64,000 nt of DNA from Desulfatibacillum aliphaticivorans DSM 15576 (GCF_000429905.1 NZ_AUCT01000003.1:62001-126000); one strand, 5' to 3'; counted from the stretch's first letter, positions 34,258 through 43,581 are shown. Numbers and translations: made by a program. The notes: generated by a model from the letters alone, not told the origin.

Positions 34258-35538
34258 ATGAAGAAATTCCGGTTAGTGGTGTGTTGTGTGCTCGCGGCGG
34301 CGCTTTTAGCGCCCGGGCTTGCTTATTCGGCAGCTTTCAGCATTTTCGACCAAGGCGCAAAGGCTGTCGCCATGGGAAACGCGTTCGTCGCCCAGGCTGA
34401 CGATCCGACTGCGGTTTATTACAACCCCGCCGGCCTGACTCAGTTGGAAGGCACCCAGATTGCAGCGGGCGTAGCGGCTATCTGGCCCAAGGCCGAATTT
34501 CAAGCCTCCAAAAAGGACGCGGCTCTGGGAACTTATTACGGCCAGGTCACCAAGACCAATGACGACGAGTTCTTCATTCCCAATTTCTACCTGACCAATA
34601 AATATAATGAAAAAGTGGCCGTAGGCCTTGGGGTTTACTCCAACTTCGGCCTTTCAACGGATTGGCCGGACAACTGGCCGGGACAGTATTGCTCCGGCGC
34701 CACCTATACGCGCATCAAATCCTACGCCATCAACCCGGTTATTGCTTATCAGCCCTGGAAATTCGTAAGCATCTCCGCCGGCTTCATCGCCAACTACATG
34801 GACGCCCAGATGGAAAACAACATCCTTATGCCCGGAGGCGTATTCGGACCGGACGGCCACATGAAAGTGGAAGGCGACGACTGGGCCAGCGGCTGGAACG
34901 CGGGCATCATGTTCTACATCCAGGACGAGTTCAGGCTCGGCGCATCCTACCGCAGCCAACTCTGCCACGACCTGGTGGGCGACATCACCGTTACCGGCAA
35001 CAACCTGATCAACATGCAGTCCGGCGGAACCCTGGACATCAATCTGCCTTCCGTGCTGCAGGTCGGCGCTTCCTGGAGCAAAGCCCCCTTCACGGTGGAG
35101 TTTGACTACCAATGGACGAAGTGGTCCAACTACAACATGCTTCAACTGAACGTGGATTCCACCGGCGCAGTCACGGAAATCGACAAAAACTGGGATGACG
35201 CTCACGCTTTCCGCCTGGGCTTCGCTTACAACGTGGTTAAGAACCTGGACCTGAGAGCGGGCCTGGCTTACGAGCCTGAATTTGTTCCCAACGAAACCCT
35301 GGACCTGATCGTGCCCAACGGAGACCGCTGGACCTGGTCTTGCGGCTTTGGCGGCCAGTACGGCAAATGGGTTGCGGATTTCGCTTACGCCTATCTGTAT
35401 GAGGATGAACGCTCCTTTGATAACGAAGCCGGCGACGTATACAACGCAGCCACCGGCGTCAAGGTGGGCAGACTGGTGGGCGAAGTGCAGGAAGTCAGCG
35501 CCCACATTCTGTGCCTGACCGTCACGCGCAAGTTCTAA
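34258..35538 (+). CDS. FadL/OmpP1-family outer membrane channel
   Basis: The 426-residue product has a signal peptide (VVCCVLAAALLAPGLAYSA) and the FadL/TodX hallmark at the mature start: AFSIFDQGAKAVAMGNAFVA and DDPTAVYYNPAGLTQLEGTQ. The rest alternates aromatic beta strands and ends in Phe (LTVTRKF), as expected for an outer-membrane barrel. FadL proteins let long-chain fatty acids, alkanes or aromatics diffuse through the outer membrane, in keeping with the acyl-CoA enzymes in this window. AAAAGGAG precedes ATG 34258. It is a single-gene transcript with its own terminator. Confidence 0.93.
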   Translation: MKKFRLVVCCVLAAALLAPGLAYSAAFSIFDQGAKAVAMGNAFVAQADDPTAVYYNPAGLTQLEGTQIAAGVAAIWPKAEFQASKKDAALGTYYGQVTKTNDDEFFIPNFYLTNKYNEKVAVGLGVYSNFGLSTDWPDNWPGQYCSGATYTRIKSYAINPVIAYQPWKFVSISAGFIANYMDAQMENNILMPGGVFGPDGHMKVEGDDWASGWNAGIMFYIQDEFRLGASYRSQLCHDLVGDITVTGNNLINMQSGGTLDINLPSVLQVGASWSKAPFTVEFDYQWTKWSNYNMLQLNVDSTGAVTEIDKNWDDAHAFRLGFAYNVVKNLDLRAGLAYEPEFVPNETLDLIVPNGDRWTWSCGFGGQYGKWVADFAYAYLYEDERSFDNEAGDVYNAATGVKVGRLVGEVQEVSAHILCLTVTRKF

Positions 35539-35563
35539 CACAGGCTGGAATCAAAAATATCCA

Positions 35564-35595
35564 GGGGCTGGAGGCGTACTCCAGCCCCTTTTTTT
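35564..35595 (+). terminator. Intrinsic terminator
   Basis: Arms GGGGCTGGA (35564-35572) and TCCAGCCCC (35580-35588) followed by seven T. It ends the FadL transcript. Confidence 0.9.
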
Positions 35596-35688
35596 GTATT
35601 CTTGCTTTACAATCCAAACAAGCTGTGAAATGCTTTTCGCGGCTTATGCAACATAAGCGTATATGATTAACTTAAGCCATGGTTAACA

Positions 35689-36744
35689 ATGACAATACGT
35701 GAGAAATTCGAACAACGGGAGTTGGATTTTTTATCGCCTTTTGCGTGCCCAAGCGCCAAGTCCAAAGGCCGAAAGCGTCCGGAAGCCCCCTGCCCCATCC
35801 GCACCGCTTTCCAACGAGACCGCGACCGCATTGTCTACAGCAATGCCTTCCGCAGGCTCAAGCATAAAACCCAGGTTTTTTTGTCTCCGCTGGGAGACCA
35901 TTATCGCACCCGGTTGACCCACACCCTGGAAGTGGCTGAAATTGCGAGAACAATCGCCAGAGCCATGCGTCTTAACGAAGACCTTACCGAGGCGGTCGCC
36001 CTGGGGCACGACCTGGGGCACACCCCTTTCGGCCACGGCGGCGAGACGGTCCTGAAGGAGCTGTTTCACAAGGACTTCACCCACTCCCGGCAAAGCCTGA
36101 GAGTGGTGGACTGCCTGGAAAGGCGCGGCGAGGGCTTGAACCTCACCTACGAGGTCATGGACGGCATCGCCAAGCACTCCAAGGGATTCGGCACCATCAT
36201 GCCCAACGACGCCGGCGAAGTGGCCTCTACCATGGAAGGCCGGGTCGTACGGGTGGCGGATATCATCGCCTATTTAAGCCACGACCTGGACGACGCCATC
36301 AGAAGCGGCGTGGTTACGCGAGACCAGGTGCCGTCCCATTGCGTGGAGGTTTTGGGGGAGAGGCACCGGGATCTGGTCACCACCATGATCCGCGACGTGG
36401 TTTATTCCAGCGGCGAAGAAGACGGGCAGATGACCATCAAAATGAGCGACGCCATGCACGACGTCATGCTGGAGCTTAGAACTTTTTTATACAACAACGT
36501 GTATCGGGCGCCGGTGGTCCACAATGAGTTCGTAAAAGCCAAAAAGATTCTTTCGGAACTGTTTGACTATTATATGAACAACGTAGACGCCTTTCAAAAA
36601 GCCGCCATCGAGCAGGAGCTGTTCGCCAGCCCCGAGCATGCCGCGCCCACCAAGCAAAACGTGTGCGACCTCATCGCCAGTATGACGGACAGGTTCGCCC
36701 TGACGCGCTACCAAAAAATCTTTTTCCCCACCCCCATGGTGTAG
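35689..36744 (+). CDS. dgt: Deoxyguanosinetriphosphate triphosphohydrolase-like protein
   Basis: The 351-residue product fits the dGTPase-like HD family: AFQRDRDRIVYSNAFRRLKH at the start, then HTLEVAEIARTIARA and the metal-site pair in ALGHDLGHTPFGHGGE, and later DIIAYLSHDLDDA with the last aspartate. These enzymes hydrolyse dNTPs to nucleosides and triphosphate, often under allosteric dNTP control. The length fits the bacterial group that lacks the long E. coli insert. No clear ribosome site is seen before ATG 35689. The two cysteine-cluster genes follow with short gaps, so the three may be cotranscribed. Confidence 0.9.
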   Translation: MTIREKFEQRELDFLSPFACPSAKSKGRKRPEAPCPIRTAFQRDRDRIVYSNAFRRLKHKTQVFLSPLGDHYRTRLTHTLEVAEIARTIARAMRLNEDLTEAVALGHDLGHTPFGHGGETVLKELFHKDFTHSRQSLRVVDCLERRGEGLNLTYEVMDGIAKHSKGFGTIMPNDAGEVASTMEGRVVRVADIIAYLSHDLDDAIRSGVVTRDQVPSHCVEVLGERHRDLVTTMIRDVVYSSGEEDGQMTIKMSDAMHDVMLELRTFLYNNVYRAPVVHNEFVKAKKILSELFDYYMNNVDAFQKAAIEQELFASPEHAAPTKQNVCDLIASMTDRFALTRYQKIFFPTPMV

Positions 36745-36760
36745 AAGGAACAGGCCGTTA

Positions 36761-37363
36761 ATGACCAATGTCCGGACATTAGTGCAAGACCCCATGATCC
36801 AGGATTTTTTGTCCCGTTTGGAAGAAGTCTATTCCAAAATGGATCACGCGTATGATGAAGTCGCCCAGGCCCATGGCTTTCACTGCCAGGGATGCCAGGA
36901 TAGCTGCTGCCTCACGTTATTCTTCCATCACACATTTTTGGAGTACCTGGCCATCCAGGACGGATGCATGAAGCTGGGCGAAGACCAATACAAGGCCGCC
37001 GTGCAAAGAGCCCGGGAGGTCATCGACCAGGCTAATCATATGGCGGGCGGCGCATATAGAATCATGTGCCCGGTGAATCAGGACGGAAAATGCATGATCT
37101 ACGAAAACCGGCCCATGATCTGTCGGCTCCACGGCATCCATTACCGGTTTGCCATGCCCAACGGAGCGATCCATCAGGGGATCGGATGCCGGGCTTTTGA
37201 AGACCTGGCCAAAACCAGCGGTGCAGAGGCGGTCCTGGATAGAACGCCCTTTTACCAACAATTGGCGGGCCTGGAGAGGGAGCTTCGGCAAAAAACCGGC
37301 TTCAATCAATCCATTAAAATGACCGTGGCCGAAATGCTGGTCAAACAAAGCAGCGAGACCTGA
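36761..37363 (+). CDS. YkgJ-type cysteine-cluster protein
   Basis: The 200-residue product has the CxxCxxxCC cluster start (FHCQGCQDSCCLTLFFHHTF) and the second half of the site in CPVNQDGKCMIYENRPMICR, the pattern of the YkgJ/FliB-like putative zinc- or iron-chelating family. It has no signal peptide. Function is unproven; some members are linked to methylation or metal binding. It starts 16 bases after the dGTPase gene and is followed after 7 bases by a second member of the same superfamily, suggesting a functional pair. Confidence 0.85.
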   Translation: MTNVRTLVQDPMIQDFLSRLEEVYSKMDHAYDEVAQAHGFHCQGCQDSCCLTLFFHHTFLEYLAIQDGCMKLGEDQYKAAVQRAREVIDQANHMAGGAYRIMCPVNQDGKCMIYENRPMICRLHGIHYRFAMPNGAIHQGIGCRAFEDLAKTSGAEAVLDRTPFYQQLAGLERELRQKTGFNQSIKMTVAEMLVKQSSET

Positions 37364-37370
37364 TTTAACA

Positions 37371-38153
37371 ATGAAGCGAGTAGAAGACCAAGATCTGGAC
37401 AAAATTCCCGGCAGGCGGCTGGAGGACGGAGACGTGTTCTGTTTTGAATGCAGGCCCGACATATCCTGCTTCAACCTGTGCTGCCGCAACCTGAATTTGT
37501 TTTTGTATCCCTACGACATTGTGCGTTTAAAAAAGAAACTGCGCATGACCGCCTCGGAAGTGATCGAAAAGCACACGGACGTGGTTTTGAGGCCGGGCAA
37601 CTTCTTCCCGGAAGTGCTTTTAACCATGGCGGATAACGAAGAAAAAACATGCCCCTTTTTGTCGGAAAAGGGATGCACCGTTTACAGCGACAGAATGTAC
37701 GCCTGCCGCACCTTTCCCACGGAGCACGGGGTTTCCTTGGACGAAGCCTCGGGCGTGCTCACGCCGGTCCATTTTTACAAGCCGCCCGACTTCTGCCAGG
37801 GCCGGCACGAGTCCAAGGAGTGGACCGTATCCAGTTGGTCCCAAGACCAGGGCGCGGTGTATTATCACAAAATGATGACCGAATGGACCAAGGTGAAAAT
37901 CCTGTTCCAGAACGATCCCTGGGGAGCGGACGGGCCGGAAGGCAAAATGGCCCGGATGGCGTTTATGGCCGCCTACAACATGGACGACTTCAAGGATTTC
38001 GTTTTTAAAAGCACCTTTTTAAAGCGGTACAAGGTTCCCAAGGCTTTTCTGAAAAAAGCCAAAAAGGATGAGGTGGAACTGCTGCGCCTGGGCTTCGCCT
38101 GGATCAAGCTCTTCTGCTTTGGATATCCGTCCCCGGAGCTGGGGTTGGTTTAA
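37371..38153 (+). CDS. YkgJ-type cysteine-cluster protein, second copy
   Basis: The 260-residue product carries the N-terminal cluster FECRPDISCFNLCCRNLN, followed by LNLFLYPYDIVRLKKKL, and the second part CPFLSEKGCTVYSDRMYACR. This is the more typical YkgJ arrangement, with a longer C-terminal region containing WxxxQ-type and aromatic segments. Cytoplasmic, presumably metal-binding. It is only distantly similar to its upstream neighbour, so the two may form a heteromeric complex rather than a recent duplication. Confidence 0.85.
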   Translation: MKRVEDQDLDKIPGRRLEDGDVFCFECRPDISCFNLCCRNLNLFLYPYDIVRLKKKLRMTASEVIEKHTDVVLRPGNFFPEVLLTMADNEEKTCPFLSEKGCTVYSDRMYACRTFPTEHGVSLDEASGVLTPVHFYKPPDFCQGRHESKEWTVSSWSQDQGAVYYHKMMTEWTKVKILFQNDPWGADGPEGKMARMAFMAAYNMDDFKDFVFKSTFLKRYKVPKAFLKKAKKDEVELLRLGFAWIKLFCFGYPSPELGLV

Positions 38154-38192
38154 GGCGGCGAGGCTGCAAAGGTAGGATTCGATGCAGCTTTT

Positions 38193-38629
38193 TGTTGGGT
38201 AGAGTTTTTTCGGCGTCAAATATAGCGTTAGGGCGGGTTGTCAATTGAAGGCGCTCGAAGTCGGGGAAGATTCTAACGAAACCCAACAGCAGGTTTCAAA
38301 GGGTGGCCCAGGCACAGCAGTAACGTGCCTGGGCGCGATAGCGCAGTAGGTGCGGCCTTTGCGGTTGGGTAACGCCTTGAAACTCAGGCGGACGTACGCC
38401 CTATCCAAAACCAAACAAAAACAAGGTTTCAACCAACCCTTTCCGCCCGCCGACCTTTCCTGATTTCAGCAATCTTCCTCGGTCGCGCCTTTTGTTCTTG
38501 CGAACCCAGGCAACAAACTGCCGTTGCCTGGGCCACCCTGCGGCTGCACTGTGTTTGCAACCGTTGTCTATCCGACTTCTCGCTCCCATGCTGTGCGTGG
38601 GAATGCATACATAACTATCTGAAATCAAT
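38193..38629. repeat. Mosaic of dispersed palindromic repeats, cluster 3
   Basis: The gap 38154-38685 has no gene. It starts with TGTTGGGT...ACCCAACA arms (38193-38288), related to the element at 8326. A main repeat unit on the plus strand (GGTGGCCCAGGCA stem then AGGTGCGGCC) is at 38301-38358, and a minus-strand unit at 38480-38537. A minus-strand tail hairpin (CGCTCCCATGCTGTGCGTGG) is at 38580-38629. Confidence 0.72.
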
Positions 38630-38685
38630 ACTTTTTTATGTATTTGGAAGACCTCTTTGAAAAATTAAGGGCGTCCGGCAATCAA

Positions 38686-39294
38686 CTAGGCCCTGATAAG
38701 GCTTTGTACCACGGCGACGCCCAGGATGGCCAGGCATTCCGGGTCCAGGTAGGTTCCGGCGCTTTCGCGGAACAGGACCGTGCTCTTGGGCGGAAAGTCG
38801 TCGTCTCCGTCGTTAAAGAGCACCAGCATGGGCATGCGGGACAAGGCCTGCACCTGAAACTGCACGTCATAGGAATAATCCTGATCCGGAGGAACGGCGT
38901 TCAACTTTTCCGAAGCTGTTGTCAAGTCCTGGGGCCTGCCTGCAAACACTTCCGAGAGAGCTTGTTCCACGTCGTTGGCCCAATACACCGTGAGGGGCCC
39001 TGCGCCCTTGATGTCCCGAAATGTTGTCCAGCCTCCGTCCTTGGGCGGAAAGGGCGGACACATAAGCAAGTATCGGATCAGGCCCACGCAAATTCCCAGC
39101 TCAGGCTGCAGCCCCTTGGCGTTCTCCACTCCCTGAGGGGACACGGTGAAGGTCCTGCCCACAAAATTGATGACGGCCTTTCCGTCCTCATACTCCAAGC
39201 CCAGCGTTTGACAGGCCTGGGGAATATCGATGCCCGCCAGATCGTTCAGGTATTTTTGGTAAGTTTGTTCGTAAACGGAATTTTCCGCGCTCAT
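38686..39294 (-). CDS. DUF3786 domain protein
   Basis: The 202-residue product fits DUF3786: an N-terminal YEQTYQKYLNDLAGIDIPQ helix, a GKAVINFVGRTFTVSP beta hairpin, then GLIRYLLMCPPFPPKDGGW with FRDIKGAGPL, and a C-terminal KSTVLFRESAGTYLDPECLA segment. The family is common in Desulfobacterota and other anaerobes and is of unknown function. It is cytoplasmic. GGAGGG precedes the ATG. It lies just downstream of the putative pseudokinase gene (48 bases), in the same direction, so cotranscription is likely. Confidence 0.8.
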   Translation of the reverse strand: MSAENSVYEQTYQKYLNDLAGIDIPQACQTLGLEYEDGKAVINFVGRTFTVSPQGVENAKGLQPELGICVGLIRYLLMCPPFPPKDGGWTTFRDIKGAGPLTVYWANDVEQALSEVFAGRPQDLTTASEKLNAVPPDQDYSYDVQFQVQALSRMPMLVLFNDGDDDFPPKSTVLFRESAGTYLDPECLAILGVAVVQSLIRA

Positions 39295-39342
39295 AATCCC
39301 TCCTTGGACGCCGCTATACGCTTTGCCTGAAAACTCAAACGA

Positions 39343-40950
39343 TCAGGCCGCTTGCTGGGGATTTTGCTCCACGTACCTGCCTGACACGCACAGGGAGGTG
39401 ACGGTGGCGACAAAGCAAATCAGTTCGGGAACCGAGATGACGTCGTTGAATCCGCCCAGGTGCGGGCCGGTGTACAGGACGATCTCCTCTTTGCCCCGAA
39501 CGCATGACCGGGCTTTTTCCGGAGAGAGCCCGCGCCCGGTCAGAAAGTCGAGAAACTGCTCCTGGGTCATGGCCTCCTGATCGTGGACGCGGAGGATTTC
39601 CTCCATGTAGCGGTCTACGCCCATTTCGCGGATCATGGCGTCGGCCAGAGACTCCACATCCCGAGGCAGGGGATCGGTGAACTCCCGGCCTACAAAGCCG
39701 CTGTAGTACTGATAAAAAATTTCGCTGATTGCCGTGATGAGCAGGGGGCGGTCGAACAGGTCCCGGGCGTCTACGGGTTCGCCCTGGGGGTCGAGGCCCA
39801 CCCGTTCAGGGTCCTTGTTCCTGAAATAGCTGCCCGCCACCAATACCAGGCTCAGCACGTGAGTGCCCAGGTGGAGGTACAGCTCGCTCATTGGGCCGTT
39901 AAAGGCTAAAATATGCTCGAAATCCCGCAGGCCGGTGCTGCAGAGGTTGGGGTATTGGCAGGAAAACAGCCATTGATCCAGCCTGCCCTGACGGGGCCAT
40001 TCGTACAAACCGCGATCCGTTCGCCGGCCCGCCTGGACCCGGTTGTGGAACAGGGGGATGGGCGCGGTGTGCACCATGCCGGAGGCGCCCAGCCTGCCCA
40101 AAAGCCAGGCGTTTTTTCCCAGGATTTCCACAAACTCGCCGCCCGCGGGAAGCCCCGGGCCGGAGGGATCGTTGGGATAGGTGAAGTAATCGCCGTGAGC
40201 GACATAGGCCATGGCCAGTCTTTGGGGATGCAGATTTTCCAGGCCGCCTTCATGCTCCGGGATTTCCTCCAGCCGGAACACACGGTTTTGGCCCATGCTG
40301 ATGGGCCGGGGCACATGAAAGTCCACGGGAAATCCCTGGGCCTCCTGCTCAAGGCGCTCCATCCAGGCGGCTTCGGCGTGCAGGGTTTGAACGGAGTCTC
40401 CGTCCCGGGCCATCTTAACCACCAACACCTGATCGTCTTGAGAGCGAAGCACCAGGCTTCGGCCCTTGGCCAGGGGAGGCCCGTCCGACGAAAATCCCGC
40501 CTGCTTCAGAATGGACATCCACGATGCTTTGGGCAAGGCCGCCTTTTCCGAAGGCGTTTCCATGGCTGGGCCCCGTATGTTCAAGGGCAGGGAGCCTAAG
40601 GATTCGGCCGCGGCCCTGTGTACGGACCCATGCTTGATGCACACCATGTTCCGTAGAATATCCAGGGCTTTTCGCCGCACTTCCGGGTCCGGGGATTTTT
40701 CCACGGCCAGGGCCAGAACATCGGCCGCCTTGCGGTAGGTGAAATAGGAGGTGCGCCGGTTGGTGTGCTCTTCCCGGAGCAAAAGGTCGTCCAGCACATC
40801 CATGGTTTCCAAATGGATGCACGGGGTGTATTCCTGGATAAGGTATTGCAGCCGCCCCAGATTGACGTATACGGACTCCAGGCTTTGCCTATGCTTCGCC
40901 AATTCCTGGAGCGCAAAGTCTCGTTCGGTGATTTCAGACGCGCCTATCAA
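39343..40950 (-). CDS. Putative SidJ-related pseudokinase-like protein
   Basis: The 535-residue product starts at TTG 40950, with AGGAGG inside the end of the DUF3108 gene. The first 150 residues are helical and repeat-like (ADVLALAVEKSPDPEVRRKA). A kinase-like N-lobe may follow: QVLVVKMARDGDSVQTLHAE with a beta-3-type lysine and a helix-C-type glutamate, then FRLEEIPEHEGG as hinge, and GMVHTAPIPLFHNR in the place of a catalytic loop, without a canonical HRD. That fits the SidJ-related pseudokinases reported as a family name in Desulfobacterota; SidJ itself is a calmodulin-activated glutamylase. Family assignment is from memory and tentative. Cytosolic. Confidence 0.6.
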   Translation of the reverse strand: MIGASEITERDFALQELAKHRQSLESVYVNLGRLQYLIQEYTPCIHLETMDVLDDLLLREEHTNRRTSYFTYRKAADVLALAVEKSPDPEVRRKALDILRNMVCIKHGSVHRAAAESLGSLPLNIRGPAMETPSEKAALPKASWMSILKQAGFSSDGPPLAKGRSLVLRSQDDQVLVVKMARDGDSVQTLHAEAAWMERLEQEAQGFPVDFHVPRPISMGQNRVFRLEEIPEHEGGLENLHPQRLAMAYVAHGDYFTYPNDPSGPGLPAGGEFVEILGKNAWLLGRLGASGMVHTAPIPLFHNRVQAGRRTDRGLYEWPRQGRLDQWLFSCQYPNLCSTGLRDFEHILAFNGPMSELYLHLGTHVLSLVLVAGSYFRNKDPERVGLDPQGEPVDARDLFDRPLLITAISEIFYQYYSGFVGREFTDPLPRDVESLADAMIREMGVDRYMEEILRVHDQEAMTQEQFLDFLTGRGLSPEKARSCVRGKEEIVLYTGPHLGGFNDVISVPELICFVATVTSLCVSGRYVEQNPQQAA

Positions 40951-40956
40951 AACCAG

Positions 40957-41796
40957 CTAATCCTCCTCGGGTATATCCTGATCCAGCAAATGGGGAGGAA
41001 GTTTCTCCACTTTAATCAGGTTGGCCGAAAAGCTGCCCACAGCCACCTTGCCTCTAATCTTAATGATTTGCCGCTCCGGGCCTTTGGAAAACCAAATGCG
41101 CAGGGAAGGGTCCTTGCTTTCCTGAAAAACGCCTCCCGCGTGCTTTAGCTCAGGCTCCATGACAAAAGTATCGTATCGTCCGGCGGGGACGGCCAGGGAT
41201 TGCTCCTTGGTGATAAAGGCCCTGCCCTCCACGCACTTCTTGCCGTCCGTGACCCAGGCTTGCATTTGCCGTTCCAGGGCGATGTCGCCGGACCGGAACT
41301 TGTACACCACGGAAAGAGGGTCGAAGGATTCCGGATTGATCTCCGTTTCCTTTTCCTTGTTTCCGTCCTGGACATAGGAGGCCTTGAGATTCTCCCAGTC
41401 GAAAATGACTTCCACGTCCCTTTTGGTGTCGCCCTCCCTCTGGATCTTTTTATAGTAGAGGGTTCGGGTCATGTTCAGGTCCACATAGGTGTCTATGCGG
41501 TCCCGCACCTTGTAAAAGGCGTCCGTAAACCGGTTGGTCCGGGCCTTGAGCACAAAGTGCCACGCAGGCTCGCCGTCCATCAACTCGATGGGCAGGATCT
41601 CAATGGTGGCCGTCCCGGCGGGCAGAAAAAGCCATTTAAGCTCAAAGGTGAGCTTTTCCCCGGGCGAAAAGGGAATCCGTTGAGGAATGTCCATTGTGGG
41701 ATCGACTCCGCCCCCTGCCTGACCGGCGAGCAGGAAAAACACGGCGAATAGCGTCAGGGCCGTATGCTTTCCCAATTTGCACGCAAAATTATTCAT
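40957..41796 (-). CDS. DUF3108 exported protein
   Basis: The 279-residue product has a signal peptide (TLFAVFFLLAGQAGGG) and the DUF3108 pattern: IPFSPGEKLTFELKWLFLPA, GTATIEILP, FYKVRDRIDTYVDLN, RDVEVIFDWENLKASY, FDPLSVVYKFRS and FVMEPELKH. The fold is a beta-rich periplasmic domain related to LolA/LolB-like lipid carriers in some members; function is not established. GGAG upstream of ATG 41796 fixes the start; the frame extends to 41937 without a site. The downstream pseudokinase-like gene starts seven bases later, with its ribosome site in the last codons here. Confidence 0.85.
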   Translation of the reverse strand: MNNFACKLGKHTALTLFAVFFLLAGQAGGGVDPTMDIPQRIPFSPGEKLTFELKWLFLPAGTATIEILPIELMDGEPAWHFVLKARTNRFTDAFYKVRDRIDTYVDLNMTRTLYYKKIQREGDTKRDVEVIFDWENLKASYVQDGNKEKETEINPESFDPLSVVYKFRSGDIALERQMQAWVTDGKKCVEGRAFITKEQSLAVPAGRYDTFVMEPELKHAGGVFQESKDPSLRIWFSKGPERQIIKIRGKVAVGSFSANLIKVEKLPPHLLDQDIPEED

Positions 41797-42132
41797 AGTC
41801 CGCTCTCCTGACTGGAACGAAACTCTTCCTCCTGTCCGGCGCAACGCCGGACCCTTTTCATAGACTACGGCAAGGATTAAAGTCAAGACAACAGAAAGGA
41901 AGGAAAAAAAGCTGGGGCGGGCCTGGCCTTCACACACACAGGAAGGAACGCATTGGGAAGAGGACCGCCCTCTTCCCTGAGACGCCAGGGATCAAACGGG
42001 GAAACCTAAGGCCCGCCCGCCCCAAAGGGAAAAACGATTTTTATCTTGCACCTCAACTTTCGCAAATCAATTTTTATTCATATATTCAAGATATTGCGAT
42101 AGGTCATAAGGTATTAAACATCATAGCCGGCG

Positions 42133-42246
42133 TCACAAAAACTCCCTCCCCCTTGACGGGGGAGGGTTGGGGTGGGGGTGATATTGTACGTTATTCCGCA
42201 TAGTTCCCCCCCCCATCCTGTCCTTCCCCCGCCAGGGGGGGAAGGG
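42133..42246. repeat. GC-rich palindromic repeats between DUF3108 and CBS genes
   Basis: The 543-base gap 41797-42339 has no gene. Two hairpins occur: CCCTCCCCC/GGGGGAGGG (42133-42155) and CCTTCCCCC/GGGGGAAGG (42222-42245). The second, with CATCCTGTCCTTCCCCCGCC, has another copy at 44828-44866 (CATCCTGACCTTCCCCCGCC). These look like REP-type elements; they resemble GC-rich palindromes scattered in many Gram-negative genomes. Confidence 0.65.
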
Positions 42247-42339
42247 ACCTTGACTCTCGGACTCTGGTATATAGATAGATCTGAGCCGCATACATAATTC
42301 CTTGATTTCAAAGCACTACTTCCAATCCCGAAAGTTGAG

Positions 42340-43053
42340 TTACACAACCTCCGCCGGCTCTGCGTCCACGTCCGCTCCCAGGGTCAGGCGAGAACCTTCG
42401 GTCTGGTCCAGCACGTACAGGATAGTGGCGACTTTACGCAGTTCATCGAGCAAAGGCTGCAGCAGGTTTTTGTCCATAGGCCGGATGCGGATGTACACGA
42501 ACCGGCTTTTCCAGGGCGCCTTTTCCATGGAACTGAGAATGCTCAGGATTCGGCCGTCGTAATCCCGGATGATGTCCGCAACCTCCTTGATGGAGCCGGG
42601 CCGGTCGTCCAAAAGAAATCCGAACTGAATGCCCCGGTGCCAGGCGCCGGTGAGGGTGATCAGCACCTTGAACAACTCGTCCTGGGTGATGGTTCCCATG
42701 AGGCGGCCCTTGTCGTCCATGACCGGCGCGCCCGAGATTTTCTTTTCCAGAAAAAGCATGGCCGCCTGCTCAACCGTATCCGTGGGCGACAGGGTGATGG
42801 GGTCCTTGGTCATGACGTCCTTGACCGCGATTTTTTCCTGCAAATAGGCGATTTCATGCCGGGAAAGAGAGGTGGCGTCCGAAGGCGCGGCCCTCTTGAG
42901 ATCCCGGTCCGTCACTACCCCGACCAGCTTGCCTTTCTTCAGAACAGGCAGGGTGCGGGTGTGGCAGACTTCCATCAGCCGCCTGGCTTCCTTGACCGTG
43001 GAGTCGGTGTTGACCGAGACTCCGTCCTGCTTCATCCAATCTTTTATTAGCAT
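42340..43053 (-). CDS. CBS-CBS-ACT domain protein (AcuB-like)
   Basis: The 237-residue product has two CBS repeats (MLIKDWMKQDGVSVNTDSTV with LKKGKLVGVVTDRDLKRA; VKDVMTKDPITLSPTDTVEQ with DDKGRLMGTITQDELFKVL) and a C-terminal ACT-like domain (IQFGFLLDDRPGSIKEVADI). This is the AcuB arrangement, an adenylate-sensing regulatory module; in Bacillus AcuB relates to acetoin/acetate use. It is cytoplasmic. ATG 43053 is preceded by GGGGGTGA; the open frame to 43230 has no better start. A sigma54-like promoter lies 140 bases upstream. Confidence 0.85.
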   Translation of the reverse strand: MLIKDWMKQDGVSVNTDSTVKEARRLMEVCHTRTLPVLKKGKLVGVVTDRDLKRAAPSDATSLSRHEIAYLQEKIAVKDVMTKDPITLSPTDTVEQAAMLFLEKKISGAPVMDDKGRLMGTITQDELFKVLITLTGAWHRGIQFGFLLDDRPGSIKEVADIIRDYDGRILSILSSMEKAPWKSRFVYIRIRPMDKNLLQPLLDELRKVATILYVLDQTEGSRLTLGADVDAEPAEVV

Positions 43054-43193
43054 GGTCTCACCCCCTTTTCGGGTTGTGAATATTTTTCCGCCGATGGCGC
43101 CGGGATTGAATTGGCCCGGGCTGCGCGGGGCTTCCGGCTCTGTTTTCCGCCTTGCCCGGCCGACGCCGCCGGGCTTGCATGACATTGGATATA

Positions 43194-43209
43194 AGCAGGC
43201 TTTGTGCCA
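43194..43209 (-). promoter_or_regulatory. Possible sigma54-type promoter
   Basis: On the minus strand TGGCACAAAGCCTGCT has GG-N10-GC spacing (GG at 43208-43207, GC at 43196-43195) with a consensus -24 and a CTGC instead of TTGC -12. It faces the CBS-ACT gene. Confidence 0.4.
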
Positions 43210-43458
43210 GGAGAATTTTCCTGCAGGCAATGGTCTATCTATTTAATATTAAAAGAAATATGAAAAAGTTACAGTAAAAGTGCATGCGTCGGAATTCTTT
43301 ACACCCCGTTAAAGGAATCGACCGTTTATGAAAATTTGCGCTGGGGCGCCCGCCGGGGGGATGGCGGCCTCTGAGAGCCGGAAAAATGGCGGATCGCCCT
43401 GCAGGGCGCGCAAGATCGGAGCATTTCCATAAAAGCCCGGATCAATTCTTATTTGGGC

Positions 43459-43487
43459 TTGACATCGGCGCGAAATATTGCTCTAAA
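43459..43487 (+). promoter_or_regulatory. Sigma70-type promoter for tRNA-Arg
   Basis: TTGACA (43459-43464), 17-base spacer, TCTAAA (43482-43487), followed by a GC-rich stretch, about 95 bases before the tRNA. No other gene lies between. Confidence 0.5.
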
Positions 43488-43581
43488 GGCCCGTGCCGGT
43501 TGGCTGTTTGTTTGATTTTATTTAGCGGACAATCCGGCGCAGCCCGGTTATTTTTCCTGTTTGGAAGGCCGGGACGAAAAA

